The translations under genes were made by a program, and so were the position numbers. From Prauserella muralis (GTDB lineage: Bacteria > Actinomycetota > Actinomycetes > Mycobacteriales > Pseudonocardiaceae), in the NCBI RefSeq assembly GCF_003202285.1, contig NZ_MASW01000006.1, positions 186,001 to 250,000 of the forward strand: a stretch of DNA of 64,000 nucleotides, in the 5' to 3' direction. The notes beneath the pieces are model-generated. The model was not told the DNA's origin. It did not search any database and saw nothing but the letters and a program-made list of their open reading frames with translations. This document shows positions 34,235 through 41,631 of the stretch, in pieces; position 1 is the first letter of the stretch; each line of letters begins with the position of its first letter.

Positions 34235-35386
34235 GTGACCGAGGCATACCTGCTCGACGCGGCGCGCACGCCGGTCGGCAAGCGCGGTGGCGCGCTGTCC
34301 ACTGTGCACTCCGCCGACCTGGCCGCGCACATCCTGCGCGCGGTGGTGGAGCGCACCGGCGTCGACCCGGCGCTCGTGGACGACGTCATCCTCGGCTGCA
34401 CCGACACGCTGGGCTCGCAGGCGGGCAACATCGCGCGCACGGCGTGGCTGGCCGCGGGGCTGCCCGACCACGTGCCGGGGGTGACCGTCGACCGGCAGTG
34501 CGGCTCCAGCCAGCAGGCCGTGCACTTCGCCGCGCAGGCCGTGCTGTCGGGCACGATGGATCTCGTCGTTGCGGGCGGCGTGCAGAACATGAGCCAGATC
34601 CCGATCAGCGCGGCGATGCTCGCCGGGCGGGAGTACGGCTTCGACGACCCGTTCTCCGGCTCCAAGGGCTGGCAGGAACGCTACGGCAGCGCCGAGATCT
34701 CCCAGTTCCGCAGTGCCGACATGATCGCCGAGCACTGGGACATCGGCAGGGAGGCGATGGAGGCCTACGCCTACCGCAGCCACCAGCGGGCGGTGACCGC
34801 GATCGACGAGGGCCGGTTCGACGCCGAGATCGTTTCCTTCCACGGCCTCGCGCAGGACGAGGGGCCACGCCGTGACACCAGCCTCGAGCGGATGGCCGCG
34901 CTGGCGCCGTTGTCGGAGGGTTCCCGGCTGACCGCCGCCGTCGCCAGCCAGATCTCCGACGCCGCCAGCGCGGCCGTCGTCGCGTCCGAGGCGTTCGTGC
35001 GCGAGCACGGGCTGACGCCGCGAGCCCGCATCCACCACCTGTCGGTGCGGGCAGCGGACCCGGTGTGGATGCTCACCGGGCCGATCCCGGCGACGTCCCA
35101 TGCGTTGCGCAAGGCCGGGCTGACCGTGGCCGACATCGACCTGTTCGAGGTGAACGAGGCCTTCGCCAGCGTGGTGCTCGCCTGGCTGGACGAGACCGGG
35201 GCCGACCCGGAGCGCGTGAACGTCAACGGCGGCGGTATCGCGCTGGGCCATCCCATCGGCGCCACCGGAACCAAGCTGCTCGCCACGCTGCTGCACGAAC
35301 TGGAGCGCCGCGGCGGCCGCTACGGCCTGCAGACGATGTGCGAGGGCGGCGGAACCGCCAACGTCACCATCATCGAACGCCTCTGA
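34235..35386 (+). CDS. fadA6: Acetyl-CoA acyltransferase (thiolase), FadA6-like
   Basis: A 383-residue thiolase. Nucleophilic Cys lies in VDRQCGSSQQAVHFA (near residue 90), the His motif is GGGIALGHPIGATG and the second Cys is in MCEGGGTAN near the C-terminus. The GTG start follows TAGGAGG. FadA6 removes acetyl-CoA from a ring-derived intermediate in the HIP pathway. It ends directly against repeat block 3, so the block may act as its transcript end. Confidence 0.87.
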   Translation: MTEAYLLDAARTPVGKRGGALSTVHSADLAAHILRAVVERTGVDPALVDDVILGCTDTLGSQAGNIARTAWLAAGLPDHVPGVTVDRQCGSSQQAVHFAAQAVLSGTMDLVVAGGVQNMSQIPISAAMLAGREYGFDDPFSGSKGWQERYGSAEISQFRSADMIAEHWDIGREAMEAYAYRSHQRAVTAIDEGRFDAEIVSFHGLAQDEGPRRDTSLERMAALAPLSEGSRLTAAVASQISDAASAAVVASEAFVREHGLTPRARIHHLSVRAADPVWMLTGPIPATSHALRKAGLTVADIDLFEVNEAFASVVLAWLDETGADPERVNVNGGGIALGHPIGATGTKLLATLLHELERRGGRYGLQTMCEGGGTANVTIIERL

Positions 35387-35470
35387 CCCGCGAGTCCTGC
35401 ACTCAAACCCGCGAGTCCTGCACTCAGGCCCGCGAGTCCTGCGTTCAAGCCCGCGAGTTCTGCGCTCAGC
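35387..35470 (+). repeat. Dispersed 21-bp tandem repeat block 3 (four units)
   Basis: Four 21-bp units beginning on the base after the fadA6 stop. Unit order is GTCCTGC, GTCCTGC, GTCCTGC, GTTCTGC. The last unit overlaps the stop codon of the convergent F420 enzyme gene (35466). Confidence 0.9.
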
Positions 35471-35897
35471 GCAGCTTGTCGCCGTACACGTGCTCGACCG
35501 TCATCGTCATGAGCACCCTGCGGTCGGAGACCATCACCGACCGGTACTCGGCCCAGTCCGGATGCTCGCCCGCGGCGATGCGGTAGTAACGCACCAGCGC
35601 CTCGACCTCCGGGCCGTGCGGATCGGTGCCCGGCCCGGTCAACGTCACCGGGCCTTCGGCCGTGGCCCACGCCCAGCCGTCGGCGCTGGTGACCTGGAGC
35701 GCGGCGCGGGGATCCCGGCGCAGGTTGTTCGTCTTCGCGCGGCCCTCCGTCATGGACACGTAGATGACGCCGGCGTCCCGGTCATAGCACGGCGTGACTG
35801 GAGACAGCTGGGGCATCCCGTTCGCCTTGATGGTCGCGAGGACGCCGAGCCTGCTGTCGGCGAGCAGGGCGCGTGGGTCGAATGCCGCGTCGGTCAT
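35466..35897 (-). CDS. PPOX-class F420-dependent enzyme
   Basis: A 143-residue split-barrel protein of the flavin/deazaflavin oxidoreductase type (LADSRLGVLATIKANGMPQLSPV; LRRDPRAALQVTSADGW). Rv1155-like members bind F420. It is transcribed opposite to fadA6 and follows a decayed imine reductase, whose last codons run into its ATG. It is probably unrelated to steroid breakdown and reached this spot with the imine reductase: the two are enclosed by inverted repeat blocks 3 and 4. Confidence 0.86.
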   Translation of the reverse strand: MTDAAFDPRALLADSRLGVLATIKANGMPQLSPVTPCYDRDAGVIYVSMTEGRAKTNNLRRDPRAALQVTSADGWAWATAEGPVTLTGPGTDPHGPEVEALVRYYRIAAGEHPDWAEYRSVMVSDRRVLMTMTVEHVYGDKLR

Positions 35898-35898
35898 G

Positions 35899-36239
35899 CG
35901 CGTTCCCCCGGGGTTTGCGGAACTGTTCGATCAGCGCAGCGTAGCCCTCGCCGCCGTGCCCGTCGGCGAGGGCGCGCCCGGCGAGCCTCGGCAACTCCGT
36001 GCCCAAGCCGACGCCTCACTTTCGGTGACCAGGTTGCGCATCGCGGCCAGGTGCGTGCCGACGGTGGCGTCCAGCGCCGGGTAGGTGCCGTCGTCCATCT
36101 GCCGCGCGTATCCGGGCAGCCAGCCGGACACCGTCTCGACCGCCCTGGTCGCGAACGGCAGGAACGCCGAGGCACTGATCCTCGCCGCGCCGAGCAGCGC
36201 GGCGCCGTGCAGGAAGCCGTTGAGAATGTTCCACATCAC
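35899..36239 (-). pseudogene. Imine reductase C-terminal remnant with frameshift
   Basis: From 36239 the frame reads FLHGAALLGAARISASAFLP, GYARQMDDGTYPALDATV and MRNLVTESEAS, the C-terminal helical domain of imine reductases. Near 36008-36012 the frame shifts: the family ending continues in another frame as ELPRLAGRALADGHGG and GYAALIEQFRKP. One missing G in GCGTCGGCTTGGG would explain it. The N-terminal Rossmann half (about 160 residues of a normal 290) is absent, because repeat block 4 and ipdC follow at once upstream. No family stop codon is left. Confidence 0.75.
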
Positions 36240-36259
36240 GCGGTCCTGCTGCCGTGAAC

Positions 36260-36336
36260 GCAGAACTCGCGGGCCTGAACGCAGAACTCGCGGGCCTGAA
36301 CGCAGGACTCGCGGGCCTGAGTGCAGGACTCGCGGG
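36260..36336 (-). repeat. Dispersed 21-bp tandem repeat block 4 (four units, last partial)
   Basis: Minus-strand block starting on the base after the ipdC stop (36337-36339). In that direction the units read GTCCTGC, GTCCTGC, GTTCTGC, GTTCTGC, the same order as block 2. It forms an inverted pair with block 3 around the F420 enzyme and the imine reductase remnant. Confidence 0.9.
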
Positions 36337-37401
36337 TCAGGTCAGCAGGGCCGGCAGGCGGCGGAGGGTGTCGGCGGCGTCGGTGACCACGCGGTCGATC
36401 AGTTCGGCGACGGTGGGCAGGTCGTCGAGCATGCCCACGACCTGGCCGGAGGCGAGGACGCCGGCGTCGGTGCGGCCCTCGACCAGACCGGAACGCAGCA
36501 GCATCGGCGTGTTGGCGGCCATCACGAGCTGGCTCCACGTCAGGTCGTTGCCGTGTTTCATCGCCAGCCCCTCGCGGACCATGGCGGGCAGCGACAGCCC
36601 GGTCAGTGCCCGGAAACGCAGCGCGTTGCGTGCCGCCTGCACGACACCGCGCACCCGGCCCGCCCGCTCCAGCCGCTCCACCAGATCGGTGCGCAGCACC
36701 CTGTGCGGCAAACCGTCCACTTTGGTCGTCACGACGGTGCCGCCGAGCGACTGGGCGAGGTAGAACTCCTTCACCGCGTCGGGCACCGTGCTCTCCTTGG
36801 TGAGCAGGAACCGGGTGCCCATCGCGACGCCCGCCGCACCGTAGGCCAGTGCCGCCGCGAGCCCGCGGCCGTCGAAGAACCCGCCCGCCGCGACCACCGG
36901 GATGTCCACCGCGTCGAGCACCGACGGCAGCAGCAGCGTGGTCGCCACACCGCCGGTGTGCCCGCCGCCCTCGCCGCCCTGCACGATCACCGCGTCGGCA
37001 CCCCAGCCCGCCACCTTCTCGGCGTGCCGGGCCGCGCCCACCGACGGGATCACCACCACGCCGTTGTCCTTGAGCTCGGCGATCAGCTCGCGGCGCGGGG
37101 CGAGCGCGAACGACGCCACCCGCACCCCCTCGGCGATGAGCAGCCGCACCCGCTCGGCCGCGTCGTCGGCGTCGGCCCGCAGGTTGACGCCGAACGGCTT
37201 GCCCGTGCGCCGCTTGGTCTCGGCGACGGCGGCGGCGAGCTCGTCGAAGGTCATGGTGGCCGAGGCGAGAATGCCGAGCCCGCCCGCCTCGGCGGTCGCC
37301 GACACCAGGCGCGGGCCCGCGACCCAGCCCATCCCCGTCTGCACGACCGGGTGCGCCACGCCGGTGAGCCGGGTGAGCGCCGTGTCCAGCACCGGTGTCA
37401 C
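36337..37401 (-). CDS. ipdC: Flavin-dependent HIP-CoA pathway oxidoreductase, IpdC-like
   Basis: A 354-residue protein of the nitronate monooxygenase/2-nitropropane dioxygenase fold, one residue from the mycobacterial IpdC length. It has GMGWVAGPRLVSATAEAGGLG at the N-terminus (typical start), VIVQGGEGGGHTGG and VAAGGFFDGRG at the FMN phosphate site. In mycobacteria IpdC introduces a double bond before ring opening. The GTG at 37401 overlaps the ipdB stop. It is the last gene of the minus-strand ring-opening operon. Confidence 0.87.
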   Translation of the reverse strand: MTPVLDTALTRLTGVAHPVVQTGMGWVAGPRLVSATAEAGGLGILASATMTFDELAAAVAETKRRTGKPFGVNLRADADDAAERVRLLIAEGVRVASFALAPRRELIAELKDNGVVVIPSVGAARHAEKVAGWGADAVIVQGGEGGGHTGGVATTLLLPSVLDAVDIPVVAAGGFFDGRGLAAALAYGAAGVAMGTRFLLTKESTVPDAVKEFYLAQSLGGTVVTTKVDGLPHRVLRTDLVERLERAGRVRGVVQAARNALRFRALTGLSLPAMVREGLAMKHGNDLTWSQLVMAANTPMLLRSGLVEGRTDAGVLASGQVVGMLDDLPTVAELIDRVVTDAADTLRRLPALLT

Positions 37402-38138
37402 GACGGCACTTCCTTCTCCCGCAACGCCTCCGGGTCGAGCACCTCGCGGATCAGCCGCAGCTCATCGGCGGTCGGCTCCCGGCTCGTCCCGGCGCCCTCG
37501 GTGTCCACGTCGAACGACGTCGCATCGCGAATCTGCTCCACCGTCACGCCCGGATGGGCCGACAGCAGCCGCATCCGGTTGTCCGGCGTCGCGAAGTCGA
37601 ACACGCCGAGGTTGGTCACCACGCGGTAGACGTCGTGGAACCGCCGCGCCGAGTAACCCACCTTGGCGGCGTTGTCGTAGCCGACCCCGGACACGACGTC
37701 GACGGACTCGACGAACACGCGCCTGCTGTGCCGCGGCACCCAGTAGCTGGTGCGGTGGTTGACGGTGTTGCCGGGCGCACCCCGCACGCCGAGCAGCTGC
37801 TTGGCCGGCTTGGCGTGGTCACCGATGGCGGAGATGTTCTGGTTGCCGTAGCGGTCGATCTGGTTGGCGCCCATCAGCACGTGCCTGCGGCCGTGCGGCA
37901 CGATCAGCTCCAGCATCTTGCGGAACGGCTGCCAGCCCTCCACCTCGCCGTCCGCCGTCACCAGCAGCGCCTCGCCGTCCGACAGCAGCAGGTCCGGCGC
38001 GAACGTCAGCCGCGCCAGTTTCGCGCCCAGCGACGGAATCAGGCCCATCGGGCTCACGAGCGTGTCTCCGTCACCGCGGAATAGCTCCGCGACGGCCACC
38101 ACCGCCACCTCGGCCCTGCTCGCCTCGCCGCCGCTCAT
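37398..38138 (-). CDS. ipdB: Ring-opening hydrolase (CoA-transferase fold), beta subunit IpdB-like
   Basis: A 246-residue protein of CoA-transferase superfamily fold. It lacks the SENG-type catalytic Glu segment seen in the true CoA-transferase at 285-944. Recognisable segments are FAPDLLLSDGEALL, GANQIDRYGNQNISAIGD and the C-terminal HPGVTVEQIRDATSFD. IpdAB of mycobacteria hydrolyses a carbon-carbon bond to open steroid ring C. The ATG overlaps the ipdA stop, as expected for two subunits of one enzyme. Confidence 0.88.
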   Translation of the reverse strand: MSGGEASRAEVAVVAVAELFRGDGDTLVSPMGLIPSLGAKLARLTFAPDLLLSDGEALLVTADGEVEGWQPFRKMLELIVPHGRRHVLMGANQIDRYGNQNISAIGDHAKPAKQLLGVRGAPGNTVNHRTSYWVPRHSRRVFVESVDVVSGVGYDNAAKVGYSARRFHDVYRVVTNLGVFDFATPDNRMRLLSAHPGVTVEQIRDATSFDVDTEGAGTSREPTADELRLIREVLDPEALREKEVPS

Positions 38139-39010
38139 CGGCTCTCCTCCGTGAACCTCGTCACCTCGTGCTGGTAGGCCTTCTCGTCGCCGGCCAGGAA
38201 GCGGTCGGCGAACTCCGGCCAGCGGCCGGGATCCTTGGCGCACTCGGCGTAGTGACGCTGGAAGCGCTCGTCGCGGCCGTAGTCGGGCACGGCCGTGGTG
38301 AAGTGCGCGCCGTGCGGCGACTCGACGACGGCGTCCACAGTGGAGCGGTTGAGCAGCAGCGACTGCACCGGCCCCTCCTCGGTGAGGGTGGCCGTGTCCA
38401 CGACCTTCTCCACGGAGACGAACCGCCGCGTGGCCGCGAGGCAGAACAGGTCGTCGAAGTACGGGTCCGGCCCGAGGTACTGGGCGTTTCCGTGCGGGTC
38501 TGCGCGGTTGAGGTGCACGAAGGCGACGTCGAGCCGCTGCGCGGGCACGGCCACCAGCTCCTCGCCGTCGGCGTAGGGCGAGCGGACCGTGCGCAGCCGC
38601 GGGTTCACCCGCAGCACGTCGGACCCCAGCCCCGCGCGCGTGGGCAGGAACGGCAGCCGCTGCGCCGCCGCCGACAGCGCGGCGGCGAACATGCCCTCGT
38701 CGTACTCGGTGACCTCGATCGAGCCCTCCTGCCGGGCCCGGCCGAACCACGGGTCGTACGGGATGGTGTCGAGCGTGACGAACCCGAACACCACCCGGCG
38801 CACCTTGCCCGCCGCGACGAGCAGCCCCACGTCCGGCCCGCCGTAGGAGACCACGGTGAGGTCCCTGACCGGCGAGCGCAGGATCGCGCGCACCAGCGCC
38901 ATCGGTTTGCGCCGCGAGCCCCAGCCGCCGATGCCGATCGTCATGCCATCCGCCAGCTCGGCCACGACCTCGTCGGCGGTGGCGGTCTTGTCCGTCCTCA
39001 TCCCCGTCAC
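38135..39010 (-). CDS. ipdA: Ring-opening hydrolase (CoA-transferase fold), alpha subunit IpdA-like
   Basis: A 291-residue alpha subunit, one residue from the mycobacterial length. It has ADGMTIGIGGWGSRRKPMAL near residue 20, VVSYGGPDVGLL and VAFVHLNRADPHGNAQYLG. I use the GTG at 39010, which overlaps the echA20 stop (GTGA); an ATG at 39001 would shorten it by three residues. Works with IpdB. Confidence 0.88.
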   Translation of the reverse strand: MTGMRTDKTATADEVVAELADGMTIGIGGWGSRRKPMALVRAILRSPVRDLTVVSYGGPDVGLLVAAGKVRRVVFGFVTLDTIPYDPWFGRARQEGSIEVTEYDEGMFAAALSAAAQRLPFLPTRAGLGSDVLRVNPRLRTVRSPYADGEELVAVPAQRLDVAFVHLNRADPHGNAQYLGPDPYFDDLFCLAATRRFVSVEKVVDTATLTEEGPVQSLLLNRSTVDAVVESPHGAHFTTAVPDYGRDERFQRHYAECAKDPGRWPEFADRFLAGDEKAYQHEVTRFTEESR

Positions 39011-39759
39011 CCTGTCGCCTTCCCGTCCAGGAACGCCTGCCGTGCCTCGTCGGAAGCGCCCAGCAGGTTCAGCTCGAACGTGAACCCCTGCTCGAAGCGG
39101 TAGCTGCGGTGCACGTGCTGGGTGTCGATGCCGTTGAGCGCCTCCTTGGCCGCGCGGATCACCCGCGGGTCCTTGGCGGCGATGTCGCGCGCGACGTCCA
39201 CCGCGGCCTCGTCCAGCTCCGCGCGCGGCACCACCCGGTACACCGACCCGAACTCGTGCAGCTCCGCGGCGGTGACGGTGCGCGCCGTGAAGTACAGCGC
39301 GCGCATCAGGTGCTGCGGCACCAGCCGCGCCAGGTGCGTGGCCGCGCCGAGCGCACCCCGCTCCACCTCCGGCACCCCGAACGTCGCGTCGTCGGCCGCC
39401 ACCACCACGTCGGCGTTGCCCACCAGGCCCACGCCGCCACCGAGGCAGAACCCGTGCACCGCCGCCACCACCGGCACCGCGCAGTCGTACACCGCGCCGA
39501 ACGCGGCATGGCAGCCCCGGTTGGCGCCCACCAGCGCCTCGTAGCCCGCGCTGCGCTGGATCTCCTTGATGTCCACCCCGGCGTTGAACCCGCGCCCCGC
39601 CGCGCGCAGCACCACCACGTGCACGTCCGGGTCCTGCCCGGCTCGGGTCACCGCCTCGGCGAGCTCGAACCAGCCCCGCACGGGCAACGCGTTCACCGGC
39701 GGGTAGTCGACGGTGACCACCTGGATGTGGCTTTCGGTCCGCTCGCTGACGATGCCCAT
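39007..39759 (-). CDS. echA20: Enoyl-CoA hydratase-family hydrolase, EchA20-like
   Basis: A 250-residue crotonase with GRGFNAGVDIKEIQRS and HGFCLGGGVGLVGNADVVV at the oxyanion hole. In mycobacteria EchA20 opens steroid ring D by hydrolysis just before IpdAB acts, and here it is directly upstream of ipdA with a four-base overlap. In M. tuberculosis echA20 diverges from the two SDR genes; here all six genes point the same way, a small rearrangement. Confidence 0.87.
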   Translation of the reverse strand: MGIVSERTESHIQVVTVDYPPVNALPVRGWFELAEAVTRAGQDPDVHVVVLRAAGRGFNAGVDIKEIQRSAGYEALVGANRGCHAAFGAVYDCAVPVVAAVHGFCLGGGVGLVGNADVVVAADDATFGVPEVERGALGAATHLARLVPQHLMRALYFTARTVTAAELHEFGSVYRVVPRAELDEAAVDVARDIAAKDPRVIRAAKEALNGIDTQHVHRSYRFEQGFTFELNLLGASDEARQAFLDGKATG

Positions 39760-40667
39760 CACGACGCTCCGTAGACCGGTTCGGGCTCGGGGGCCTTCTC
39801 CAGCAGCTCGGCCACCACCGGCCCCAGCTCGCCGGGCTCCCAGCGGGCTCCCTTGTCCACCGCGGGGCCGTGCCGCCAGCCCTGTGCCAGCGACACCCGG
39901 CCGCCCTCGACCTCGAACACCCGGCCGGTGACGTGCGCCGACGCCTCGCTGCCCAGCCACACCACCAGCGGCGAGGTGTTCTCCGGCGCCATCGCGTCGA
40001 ACCCGGACTCCGGGCGCGCCATGTCGGCGGCGAAGACCTCCTCGGTCATGCGTGTGCGGGCCGCGGGCGCGATGGCGTTGACGGTGACCCCGTAGCGGGC
40101 CAGCTCGGCGGCGGCCACCACGGTGAGCCCGGCGATGCCGGCCTTGGCTGCCGAGTAGTTGGCCTGGCCCACGCTGCCCAGCAGCCCCGCGCCGGAACTG
40201 GTGTTGACGACCCTCGCGCTGGGCGTGCGTCCTGCCTTGGTCTCGGCCCGCCAGTGCTCGGCGGCGTGCCGCAGCGGCGCGAAGTGGCCCTTGAGGTGCA
40301 CGCGGATCACCGCGTCCCACTCGTCCTCGCCGAGGTTGACGAGCATCCGGTCGCGCACGAACCCCGCGTTGTTGACCAGCACGTCGAGCCGCCCGAACCG
40401 CTCGAGGGCCGTGCCGACCAGCGCACGGGCTTCCGCGAAGTCGGCCACGTCGTGGGTGCTGGCGACCGCCTCGCCGCCGAGGGCCTCGATCTCGGCCACC
40501 ACGTCGGCGGCGGGCCCCTCGCCGGTCGTGGATCCGTCGAGCGCCACGCCGACGTCGTTGACCACCACCCGCGCGCCCTCGGCGGCGAACGCGAGCGCGT
40601 GCGCCCGCCCGATCCCGCGCCCCGCGCCGGTCACGACGACCACGCGGTCCTGGCACACCCCGGTCAC
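39759..40667 (-). CDS. SDR oxidoreductase, Rv3548c-like
   Basis: A 302-residue SDR with TGAGRGIGRAHALAFA, NDVGVALDGS, NNAGFVRDRM and a Ser/Tyr-x3-Lys set (NTSSGAGLLGSVGQANYSAAK). The extra 45 C-terminal residues (PVVAELLEKAPEPEPV) distinguish it from the next gene. This longer type of SDR is often linked to hydroxyacyl-CoA oxidation. It matches the larger of the two SDRs beside echA20 in mycobacteria. Its exact HIP pathway step is unassigned. Confidence 0.82.
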   Translation of the reverse strand: MTGVCQDRVVVVTGAGRGIGRAHALAFAAEGARVVVNDVGVALDGSTTGEGPAADVVAEIEALGGEAVASTHDVADFAEARALVGTALERFGRLDVLVNNAGFVRDRMLVNLGEDEWDAVIRVHLKGHFAPLRHAAEHWRAETKAGRTPSARVVNTSSGAGLLGSVGQANYSAAKAGIAGLTVVAAAELARYGVTVNAIAPAARTRMTEEVFAADMARPESGFDAMAPENTSPLVVWLGSEASAHVTGRVFEVEGGRVSLAQGWRHGPAVDKGARWEPGELGPVVAELLEKAPEPEPVYGAS

Positions 40668-41437
40668 GAACCCTCCTCCTGGTTGACGTCCGCCGCGGCG
40701 AGAAACGCAGGCACCTCGCCGCCGCCGTGCACGAGCAACGTGGCGCCGGTGACGTACGAGGCCAGCGGCGAGGCGAGGAACACGGCGCAGTCGCCGACCT
40801 CGGCCGGTTCGGCGAGCCTGCCCAGCGGCACCGTCTTGCCCACGGCCTCGACCCCGGCCTCGCTGCCGTAGTGCAGCGCGGCCCGCTCGGTGCGCACCAT
40901 GCCGACGTCGAGCGCGTTGACCCGCACCTTCGGCGCCCACTCCACGGCGAGGCTCGCGGTGAGGTTGTCCAGCCCCGCCTTGGCCGCGCCGTAGGCGGCG
41001 GTGCCCGGCGACGGCCGCCGGGCGCTGACGCTGCTCACCATGACGATCGACCCGCCGGTGTCCTGCCGCTGCATCACGGCGTTCGCGTGCTGTGCCACCA
41101 GCAGTGGCGCGAGCAGGTTGAGCCCGACGACCTTCTCGTGAAAGCGGGCCGACGCCTCCGCGGCCCGCGCGTACGGTGCTCCGCCCGCGTTGTTGACGAG
41201 CACGTCGAGCCGCCCGTGCCGATCAAGAACACGTTTCATCAGCGCGGCCACCTGAGTGGGCTCGCGGACGTCACAGGCCACGAACTCACCGGGCACCTCG
41301 GCGGGCTCGGTGCGCGCGCAGGTCACCACGGTGGCGCCGCGATCCAGGAAGGCACGGGCGATTCCGGCGCCGACGCCCCTGACCCCGCCCGTGACGAGCA
41401 CGACGCTCCCGTCCTGCCGCAGCTCCCGGCCTGGCAC
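40664..41437 (-). CDS. SDR oxidoreductase, Rv3549c-like
   Basis: A 257-residue SDR: TGGVRGVGAGIARA, NNAGGAPYAR, and a Ser (VSSVSARRPSPG) with Tyr-x3-Lys (YGAAK). GTG at 41437 is chosen because GGAG-GGAGG lies eight bases upstream. It is the first gene of the minus-strand operon SDR-SDR-echA20-ipdA-ipdB-ipdC, and a KstR-type operator sits 33 bp in front. Confidence 0.83.
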   Translation of the reverse strand: MPGRELRQDGSVVLVTGGVRGVGAGIARAFLDRGATVVTCARTEPAEVPGEFVACDVREPTQVAALMKRVLDRHGRLDVLVNNAGGAPYARAAEASARFHEKVVGLNLLAPLLVAQHANAVMQRQDTGGSIVMVSSVSARRPSPGTAAYGAAKAGLDNLTASLAVEWAPKVRVNALDVGMVRTERAALHYGSEAGVEAVGKTVPLGRLAEPAEVGDCAVFLASPLASYVTGATLLVHGGGEVPAFLAAADVNQEEGS

Positions 41438-41469
41438 CGAGCACCTCCGCTCCTCGACTGCCACAAAAC

Positions 41470-41483
41470 TAGAACACGTTCTC
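41470..41483. promoter_or_regulatory. KstR-type operator before the ipd operon
   Basis: TAGAACACGTTCTC is almost the same 14-mer as at 32191 (only the two central bases differ) and has the same single deviation at its last base from TnnAACnnGTTnnA. It lies between the SDR start (41437) and the secreted hydrolase gene, and most likely controls the minus-strand operon. Confidence 0.7.
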
Positions 41484-41508
41484 GTCAGGAACAAGCAGCC
41501 GCGTCGTG

Positions 41509-41602
41509 CCGAAAAGTTTCGAACCCCAAAAGAGGCTTGATTCCTCCCCACATTCCGCCACACTGGCTCGTGCACGACCGCGGTGTTTCCGAAAAGTTTC
41601 GA
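41509..41602. promoter_or_regulatory. Paired CCGAAAAGTTTCGA operators before GH115 gene
   Basis: The 14-mer CCGAAAAGTTTCGA occurs at 41509-41522 and again at 41589-41602, centres 80 bp apart. Each holds the near-palindrome CGAAAAGTTTCG. It resembles GAAA-N-TTTC boxes described before Streptomyces xylanase genes. The second copy is 29 bp from the ATG of the glucuronidase, a good position for a repressor. Confidence 0.6.
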
Positions 41603-41631
41603 CGCTACCGACGTGTACGGAGACTTCGACG

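Noticed and set aside
37398-39010. IpdA/IpdB as a normal CoA-transferase pair like the one at 285-1615
   Set aside because: The catalytic-Glu SENG segment is missing from the beta subunit, and lengths and neighbours match the ring hydrolase IpdAB.
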